Shown here one piece after another: positions 6,210-10,547 of a DNA stretch of 10,547 bases. Each line of letters opens with the position of its first letter. Within the stretch, counting starts at the first letter, position 1. Source of the DNA: SCRT01 sp036379455 (lineage in GTDB: Bacteria > Pseudomonadota > Gammaproteobacteria > Nevskiales > Nevskiaceae); the NCBI GenBank assembly GCA_036379455.1, contig DASVGQ010000020.1, positions 1 through 10,547 on the forward strand, given 5' to 3'. The notes under the pieces are model-generated. The model was not told the DNA's origin. It did no database searches and saw only the letters and a list, made by a program, of their open reading frames with translations. Position numbers and translations under genes: made by a program.

Positions 6210-7208
6210 ATGAAGGACGACGGCGGTGATACCCGACTCGGCTTGATCGGCTACGGCGAGGTGGGCCGCATCTTCGGCGCTGGACTTGCGCCACAGGTCG
6301 CGGCGGTGAGCGCGTGGGATATCAAGCTGGAGGCTGCCCGAGCGGCGGCGCCGCTCGTCGCGCGCGCCGCGCGGGACGGCGTGCATCTGTACGGATCGGC
6401 TGCGGAGCTGTGCCGCGCGAGCAACTTCATCATCTCGGCGGTGACGGCATCCAGCACGATCGCGGTCGCACGGGGCGCAGCGCCGTATCTCGAGCCGAGA
6501 GCCGTATTCCTCGATCTCAACTCCGCTTCGCCCGGGGCCAAGCGGGCTGCCGCGCAGGCGGTCGAAGCGGCGGGAGCGGTGTACGTGGAGGCCGGCGTGA
6601 TGGCCTCCGTGCCGCCGCACGGCGTTCGCGTGCCGATGCTGCTCGGCGGGCCGCACGCGGAGGCGCTCGCCGGGCGGCTCCGCGCTTGGGGCATGGACGC
6701 CACGGCGGTGGCGGACGAGGTCGGCGTGGCGTCGGCCATCAAGATGTGCCGGAGCGTGATCGTCAAGGGCATGGAGGCGCTGGTGATCGAGAGCTTCGCG
6801 GCGGCGCGTGCCTACGGCGTGGAGGACCGCGTGCTGCCGACGCTGCAGAAGACTTTCCCGGGCATCGACTGGCCCGCGCAGGCGCGCTACTTCTTCAGTC
6901 GCGTGGTGCAGCACGGACGCCGCCGCGCCGAGGAGATGCGCGAGGTCGCAGACACCGTCCGGCAGGCGGGCTTCGCGCCGTCGATGTCGTCAGCGGCCGC
7001 GGTGAAGCAGGACGCGGTGGCGGACCTCGCGGCGGCGGGCTTGTTCAGGGACATCGACAAGGACGATCCCTGGCAGGCCTATGCAGATCTGATGATCGGA
7101 CACGCTCGCGCGGCGGTCGACAACGGGCAAGCCCGGGCGTCGGGTACTACGCCCGGTCCGCAGTCGTCACCGGATAGAGACCGGGCAAGGTCCGTTCCAC
7201 CAGCCTGA
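6210..7208 (+). CDS. NAD-binding dehydrogenase of the 6-phosphogluconate/beta-hydroxyacid type with a DUF1932-like C-terminal domain
   Basis: A 332-residue soluble oxidoreductase. The Rossmann motif GYGEVG is at 14-19. Asp37 follows the second strand (SAWD), which favours NAD over NADP. DLNSASPG (102-109) is in the position of the beta-hydroxyacid substrate loop, and Lys178 in SAIKMCRSVIVKG is the likely catalytic lysine. The segment from about 175 to 300 resembles the DUF1932 helical domain. Start: GGAG at 6201-6204 lies five bases before the ATG at 6210; an in-frame GTG at 6204 would add two residues. The last 20 or so residues (PGPQSSPDRDRA...) are low-complexity and lie over the 3' end of the convergent lysR gene. 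They look like read-through past an ancestral stop. The substrate is unknown. It should not be confused with LigC, which belongs to a different (Gfo/Idh-type) family. Confidence 0.88.
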   Translation: MKDDGGDTRLGLIGYGEVGRIFGAGLAPQVAAVSAWDIKLEAARAAAPLVARAARDGVHLYGSAAELCRASNFIISAVTASSTIAVARGAAPYLEPRAVFLDLNSASPGAKRAAAQAVEAAGAVYVEAGVMASVPPHGVRVPMLLGGPHAEALAGRLRAWGMDATAVADEVGVASAIKMCRSVIVKGMEALVIESFAAARAYGVEDRVLPTLQKTFPGIDWPAQARYFFSRVVQHGRRRAEEMREVADTVRQAGFAPSMSSAAAVKQDAVADLAAAGLFRDIDKDDPWQAYADLMIGHARAAVDNGQARASGTTPGPQSSPDRDRARSVPPA

Positions 7209-8061
7209 GCACCGCGCGCTGCGTGGCGGTCGCGGGGCGTTCGGCCATCGTTGCCAGGTTCAGGCGCAGCGTCAGTTCGGGATGCGTGATGCGACGCAAG
7301 GCGTAATCCTGCGGGCGCCGCGCGGTGCGGATCGCGCTCTCGGTGAGCACCGCGTAACCGGCCCGATGGGACACGAGATCGAGGATGGTCGGCACGCTGT
7401 CGATCGCCAGCGCGATCCGGGGTCGGCAGCCGATGAGGGCCATCTGCGTCTCCACCAGCGCTCGGACCACGTGCGGCGGGTTGGGAACCACCAGCGGCAG
7501 CTGTGCCAGGGCGCGCAGCGTCAGCGGCGCGCGTGCAGCGCGTGGATCGACGGGACCGACGCAGCACAGCGCTTCCGTCGCCAGCGGGACCAGCGTCATC
7601 TCGGGGACGACGGGCGGGTTGTACAGCACCGAGATGTCGATGCGCCCGGCGATCAGCCATTCGCCGAGCACGGCGGAGAGTCCCTCGCTGATCGACAGCG
7701 TGCCCTGCGGTAGCTCCCGGCGGAAGGCTTCGATGAGAGGAACGGCGAGCGTGCGCGCAAGACTCGGAACCAGGCCGATCACGACGCGCCCGGCGAGGCC
7801 TGCGTGGAGCTGGCGCAGGTCCTCGCGCGCCCGTTCCATCTGTCGGAGGATGCCGCGGCTGTGGCTCAGCATCCGTTCGCCCGCTTCGGTTGGCGTGACG
7901 CCCCGACCGTTGCGATGCAGCAGCTCCTGCTGCAGCTCGTTCTCCAGCCGTCGTATGTGGCGGCTCAGCGCGGGCTGCGCCACGCCAAGCACGGCAGCCG
8001 CGCGCGTGAAGCTGCCGGATTCGACGACCTGGCGGAAGTATTCAAGCTGTCGGAGTTCCAT
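7147..8061 (-). CDS. LysR-type transcriptional regulator, probable controller of the ligJKI operon
   Basis: A 304-residue LysR-family regulator. The N-terminal winged helix-turn-helix covers about residues 1-60, with AAAVLGVAQPALSRHIRRLE (21-40) as recognition region. The effector-binding periplasmic-protein-like domain runs from about 90 to 295. The start MELRQLEYF is the standard family N-terminus, although the ribosome-binding site is poor. The gene is divergent from ligJ with 186 bases between them, the classical arrangement of a LysR regulator and its target operon. A perfect dyad sits 36 bases upstream of its own start, which fits autoregulation. The ligand is probably protocatechuate or a ring-cleavage product, by analogy with LigR and related regulators; that is inference. 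Its 3' end overlaps the DUF1932 gene tail to tail by 62 bases. Confidence 0.93.
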   Translation of the reverse strand: MELRQLEYFRQVVESGSFTRAAAVLGVAQPALSRHIRRLENELQQELLHRNGRGVTPTEAGERMLSHSRGILRQMERAREDLRQLHAGLAGRVVIGLVPSLARTLAVPLIEAFRRELPQGTLSISEGLSAVLGEWLIAGRIDISVLYNPPVVPEMTLVPLATEALCCVGPVDPRAARAPLTLRALAQLPLVVPNPPHVVRALVETQMALIGCRPRIALAIDSVPTILDLVSHRAGYAVLTESAIRTARRPQDYALRRITHPELTLRLNLATMAERPATATQRAVLRLVERTLPGLYPVTTADRA

Positions 8062-8097
8062 CTGCGCTGGCCATGATGGCAGTCTGGCGAATTTGGC

Positions 8098-8118
8098 GTT
8101 ATGTCATCCGCGCATAAC
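8098..8118. promoter_or_regulatory. LysR-type binding site (GTTATG-N9-CATAAC)
   Basis: Perfect six-base inverted repeats, GTTATG (8098-8103) and CATAAC (8113-8118), with a nine-base spacer, contain the T-N11-A pattern (T8102, A8114) typical of LysR-family boxes. It lies between the divergent lysR and ligJ genes, 36 bases from the lysR start and 129 from the ligJ start. It is the most AT-rich dyad in an otherwise GC-rich gap, which makes chance less likely. Confidence 0.65.
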
Positions 8119-8137
8119 AGCTATGGACGCGAAGACC

Positions 8138-8166
8138 TTTCATCTTGGGTGCGCAGGGCCGATACT
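8138..8166 (+). promoter_or_regulatory. Candidate activator-dependent promoter of ligJKI
   Basis: GATACT (8161-8166) matches four of six -10 bases. Seventeen bases before it TTTCAT (8138-8143) is a very poor -35, as expected where an activator is needed. The implied start near 8173 puts the centre of the dyad at 8108 close to -65, the usual LysR recognition-site position. The geometry supports the call; the hexamers alone would not. Confidence 0.35.
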
Positions 8167-8247
8167 CGAGGCGTCGCACGCACGTTCGCATCGCTTTTGC
8201 GCAACTTCGTCGCGGCGCGCGGCCATTGACTGAAGGAGTATCCCCGG

Positions 8248-9291
8248 ATGGTATCCAAACCGCTCATCATCGACTGTCACGGGCATTACACGACCGCGCC
8301 CCAGCCGCTGGCGGACTGGCGCGATCGCCAGATCGCGGGCATCAAGGATCCGGCCCAGCGGCCGAAAGTGTCGGAGCTGCGCATCAGCGATGACGAGGTC
8401 CGCGAGAGCATCGAGGCCAACCAGCTGCGCATCATGCGCGAACGCGGGTCGGATTTGACGATCTTTTCGCCGCGCGCGAGCTTCATGGCCCATCACATCG
8501 GCGACTTTCAGGTGTCGAGCACCTGGGCGGCCATCTGCAACGAGCTGTGCTACCGCGTCGCCACCATGTTTCCGGAGCACTTCGCCTTCGCGGCCATGCT
8601 GCCGCAGTCGCCCGGCGTGGATCCGGCTACCTGTGTGCCCGAGCTGGACAAGTGCGTCGAGCAGTACGGCGCGGTCGCGATCAACCTCAATCCTGATCCT
8701 TCGGGCGGCCTCTGGAACGGGCCCCCGCTGTCGGATCCTTCGTGGTATCCGATCTACGAACGGATGATCGAGTACGACATCCCCGCGATGGTCCACGTCT
8801 CGACGAGCTGCAACCCGAATTTCCATACCACCGGCGCGCACTACCTCAACGCGGATACCACCGCGTTCATGCAGTGCCTGACAAGCGATCTCTTCCAGCG
8901 TTTCCCGAAGCTGCGCTTCATCATCCCGCACGGCGGCGGCGCGGTGCCCTATCACTGGGGACGTTTCCGCGGTATCGCGCAGCGCGCAAAGAAACCGGTG
9001 CTCGACGAGCTGCTGCTCCACAACATCTACTTCGATACCTGCGTCTACCACCAGGCGGGGGTGGATCTGTTGACGCGCGTCATCCCGCTCAAGAACGTAC
9101 TGTTCGGCTCGGAGATGCTCGGCGCGGTGCGCGACCAGATCGACCCCGACACCAACCAGTATTTCGACGATACCAAGCGCTACGTCGAAGCGGCGGGGCT
9201 GAGCGCCGCGGACCGCGAGCAGGTCTACGAAGGCAACGCGCGGCGGGTCTACCCGCGGCTGGACAAGGCGCTCAAGGCGCACGGCCTGTAA
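8248..9291 (+). CDS. ligJ: 4-oxalomesaconate hydratase (LigJ/PmdE type)
   Basis: Hydrates 4-oxalomesaconate to 4-carboxy-4-hydroxy-2-oxoadipate in the protocatechuate 4,5-cleavage pathway. It is 347 residues, a cytosolic amidohydrolase-superfamily barrel. The metal motif HGH (His11, His13) follows strand 1. His183 (MVHVST), His228 (IPHGGG) and Glu289 (FGSEM) match, with a constant offset of five, the His6/His8/His178/His223/Glu284 set that I recall for Sphingobium LigJ, where zinc is bound and the glutamate assists catalysis. The ATG start has AAGGAG nine bases upstream. It is the first gene of the operon with ligK 36 bases downstream, and is divergent from the LysR regulator. No LigU/GalD tautomerase gene, which supplies the enol form of the substrate, is visible here. 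The order J-K-I equals pmdE-F-D of Comamonas. Confidence 0.94.
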   Translation: MVSKPLIIDCHGHYTTAPQPLADWRDRQIAGIKDPAQRPKVSELRISDDEVRESIEANQLRIMRERGSDLTIFSPRASFMAHHIGDFQVSSTWAAICNELCYRVATMFPEHFAFAAMLPQSPGVDPATCVPELDKCVEQYGAVAINLNPDPSGGLWNGPPLSDPSWYPIYERMIEYDIPAMVHVSTSCNPNFHTTGAHYLNADTTAFMQCLTSDLFQRFPKLRFIIPHGGGAVPYHWGRFRGIAQRAKKPVLDELLLHNIYFDTCVYHQAGVDLLTRVIPLKNVLFGSEMLGAVRDQIDPDTNQYFDDTKRYVEAAGLSAADREQVYEGNARRVYPRLDKALKAHGL

Positions 9292-9327
9292 CGACGGCGC
9301 AGATCTTCAGGAACGAAGGACGAACGA

Positions 9328-10023
9328 ATGGCCAATCCATTGAATCAACTCGGCGTCGTGCATCGCAGCATCTCGCGCGCCGACAAGGCGGCGGTCGAAC
9401 GCATGTCGCACCTCGGCGTGGCGACGGTGCACGAAGCGCAGGGCAAGGTCGGGCTGATGAAGCCGTACATGCGGCCGGTGTGGCACGGCGCGAAGCTGTG
9501 CGGAACGGCCGTCACGGTGCTGCTGCAGTCTGGCGACAACTGGATGCTGCACGTCGCAGCGGAGCAGATCCAGCCTGGTGACGTCGTCGTGGCGGGCTGC
9601 GTGGCCGACAGCACCGACGGCTTCTTCGGCGAGCTGCTCGCGACGTCGTTCAAGGCGCGCGGGGCCGTCGGCCTCGTCATCGACGGGGGCGTGCGGGACG
9701 TGGCGGCGCTCGAGGCGATGGGTTTCCCCGTGTTCAGTCGCGCCGTCAGCGCCAAGGGCACGATCAAGGCGACGCTGGGCTCCGTGAACGTGCCGATCGT
9801 GTGCGCGGGCGCGGCCGTGGAGCCTGGTGACGTCGTGCTCGCCGACGCCGACGGCGTGGTGGTCGTGCCGCGGGCGGTGGCGGCGGATGTGGCAGCCAAG
9901 GGCCAGGCGCGCGAGGACAACGAGGACGGTAAGCGAAAGATCTTCGCCGCCGGCACCCTCGGCCTCGATTACTACAAGTTCCGCGAGCGGCTCGAGAAGC
10001 TGGGCCTCAAGTACATCGACTGA
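9328..10023 (+). CDS. ligK: 4-carboxy-4-hydroxy-2-oxoadipate aldolase (LigK/PmdF, RraA-like fold)
   Basis: Cleaves 4-carboxy-4-hydroxy-2-oxoadipate to pyruvate and oxaloacetate, the last step of protocatechuate 4,5-cleavage. The family also acts on 4-hydroxy-4-methyl-2-oxoglutarate and decarboxylates oxaloacetate. It has 231 residues, a usual length for the family. The RraA-fold signature is present: GELLA at 101-105 and DGGVRD at 119-124. Arg123 and Asp124 coincide in number with the substrate-binding arginine and metal-binding aspartate I recall for the Pseudomonas putida enzyme, a class II (Mg/Mn) aldolase. The ATG has AAGGA seven bases upstream. It sits 36 bases after ligJ and 11 before ligI, so the three genes are almost certainly one operon. 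RraA itself, the RNase E inhibitor, is shorter, and this context rules it out. Confidence 0.95.
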   Translation: MANPLNQLGVVHRSISRADKAAVERMSHLGVATVHEAQGKVGLMKPYMRPVWHGAKLCGTAVTVLLQSGDNWMLHVAAEQIQPGDVVVAGCVADSTDGFFGELLATSFKARGAVGLVIDGGVRDVAALEAMGFPVFSRAVSAKGTIKATLGSVNVPIVCAGAAVEPGDVVLADADGVVVVPRAVAADVAAKGQAREDNEDGKRKIFAAGTLGLDYYKFRERLEKLGLKYID

Positions 10024-10034
10024 GAGGCGCGCCC

Positions 10035-10547
10035 ATGGCCAATGCACAGACTTTCACGAAGACCCCCGGCTGGCTGGACTTCTACGCCGATCCGAGCCGG
10101 CCGCAGCTCGTGGTGCCGCCTGGCGCCGTCGATGCGCACTGCCATGTGTTCGGCCCCGGCGCCGTGTTTCCTTACGCACCGGAACGCAAGTACACGCCCT
10201 GCGATGCGCCGAAGGAAAAGCTGTTCGCGCTGCGCGACCGCCTCGGGTTCACGAAGAACGTCATCGTGCAGGCGTCCTGCCACGGGACCGACAACCGCGC
10301 GCTGCTGGATGCGCTCAAAGCCGCCAACGGGCGGGCGCGGGGCGTGGTTTCGGTCTCGCGCGACGTCAGCGACGCCGAGCTGCGCGCGATGGATGCGGCC
10401 GGCGTGCGCGGCGTGCGCTTCAACTTTATCAAGCGGCTGGTGGACTTCACGCCACACGACGTCGTGCGCAGCGTGGCGAAGCGCATCGCGCCGCTGGGCT
10501 GGCATATCGTCGCGTATTTCGAGGCGAAGGACCTTCCCGAGTTGAAG
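10035..10547 (+). CDS. ligI: 2-pyrone-4,6-dicarboxylate hydrolase (LigI/PmdD), 5' part only
   Basis: Opens the lactone 2-pyrone-4,6-dicarboxylate to 4-oxalomesaconate. The first 171 residues are present and the frame is open at the right edge; SYK-6 LigI is about 293 residues, so some 120 are missing. The N-terminus reads PPGAVDAHCHVFGP, with His35 and His37 at the end of strand 1 as in the metal-independent PDC hydrolases. Tyr53, Arg128 and Arg134 match, with a constant offset of four, the substrate-binding Tyr49, Arg124 and Arg130 I recall for Sphingobium LigI. Thr77 would be Ser81 here (QASCHG). The catalytic aspartate lies beyond the window. The ATG at 10035 has GAGAGG six bases upstream, 11 bases after the ligK stop. 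Open frames over it in other phases are shadows. Confidence 0.93.
   Translation, partial: MANAQTFTKTPGWLDFYADPSRPQLVVPPGAVDAHCHVFGPGAVFPYAPERKYTPCDAPKEKLFALRDRLGFTKNVIVQASCHGTDNRALLDALKAANGRARGVVSVSRDVSDAELRAMDAAGVRGVRFNFIKRLVDFTPHDVVRSVAKRIAPLGWHIVAYFEAKDLPELK

Noticed and set aside
5136..6914. Very long minus-strand open frame (about 590 codons) opposite the aldo/keto reductase and dehydrogenase genes
   Set aside because: Its translation is Arg/Ala/His/Gly-rich with no recognisable domain, and both plus-strand genes have intact catalytic motifs. It is a mirror frame typical of high-GC DNA.
8140..9282. Long minus-strand open frame opposite ligJ
   Set aside because: No domain recognised, rich in Arg/Val/Asp, and it would cover the ligJ ribosome-binding site and promoter. 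LigJ motifs are on the other strand.
9572..9836. Sixteen-base direct repeat AGCCTGGTGACGTCGT at 9572-9587 and 9821-9836 inside ligK
   Set aside because: Both copies encode the PGDVV motif that recurs in RraA-fold proteins, in the same frame. It is explained by protein structure plus codon bias, not a mobile or regulatory repeat.

Overview
The window is high-GC DNA, by eye roughly two thirds G+C. It reads as part of a chromosomal aromatic-acid catabolism cluster from a proteobacterium. The order hydratase-aldolase-lactonase (ligJ-ligK-ligI) matches pmdE-pmdF-pmdD of Comamonas, and the 3-hydroxybenzoate hydroxylase closely resembles Comamonas MobA. A betaproteobacterium, probably Burkholderiales, is therefore the best guess. 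No mobile element, tRNA, rRNA or CRISPR was seen.

Layout. Left arm, all on the minus strand: a 3-hydroxybenzoate 4-hydroxylase (mobA, 3105-5030), a 4-hydroxybenzoate 3-hydroxylase (pobA, 1749-2933) and, after a 300-base gap with a strong hairpin, a thiamine-diphosphate enzyme that runs off the left edge (1-1448, GTG start). Middle, on the plus strand and divergent from mobA: an aldo/keto reductase (5172-6173) and a DUF1932-type NAD-binding dehydrogenase (6210-7208). The end of the dehydrogenase gene overlaps by 62 bases the end of a convergent LysR-type regulator (7147-8061, minus). Right arm, divergent from the regulator: ligJ (8248-9291), ligK (9328-10023) and the start of ligI (10035 to the right edge). 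The 186-base regulator/ligJ gap holds a perfect GTTATG-N9-CATAAC dyad of LysR-box form.

How it works together. MobA and PobA each hydroxylate a monohydroxybenzoate (3- or 4-) to protocatechuate. LigI, LigJ and LigK are the lower steps of protocatechuate 4,5-cleavage: 2-pyrone-4,6-dicarboxylate is hydrolysed to 4-oxalomesaconate, hydrated to 4-carboxy-4-hydroxy-2-oxoadipate, and split to pyruvate and oxaloacetate. The 4,5-dioxygenase (LigAB/PmdAB) and the semialdehyde dehydrogenase (LigC/PmdC) are not in the window. By analogy with pmdEFDABC they should follow ligI.

The core is a known pathway. The less understood parts are the three accessory enzymes (thiamine-diphosphate enzyme, aldo/keto reductase, DUF1932 dehydrogenase), which no known step of this pathway needs. 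They could form an additional feeder or side branch, but the sequence does not give their substrates.
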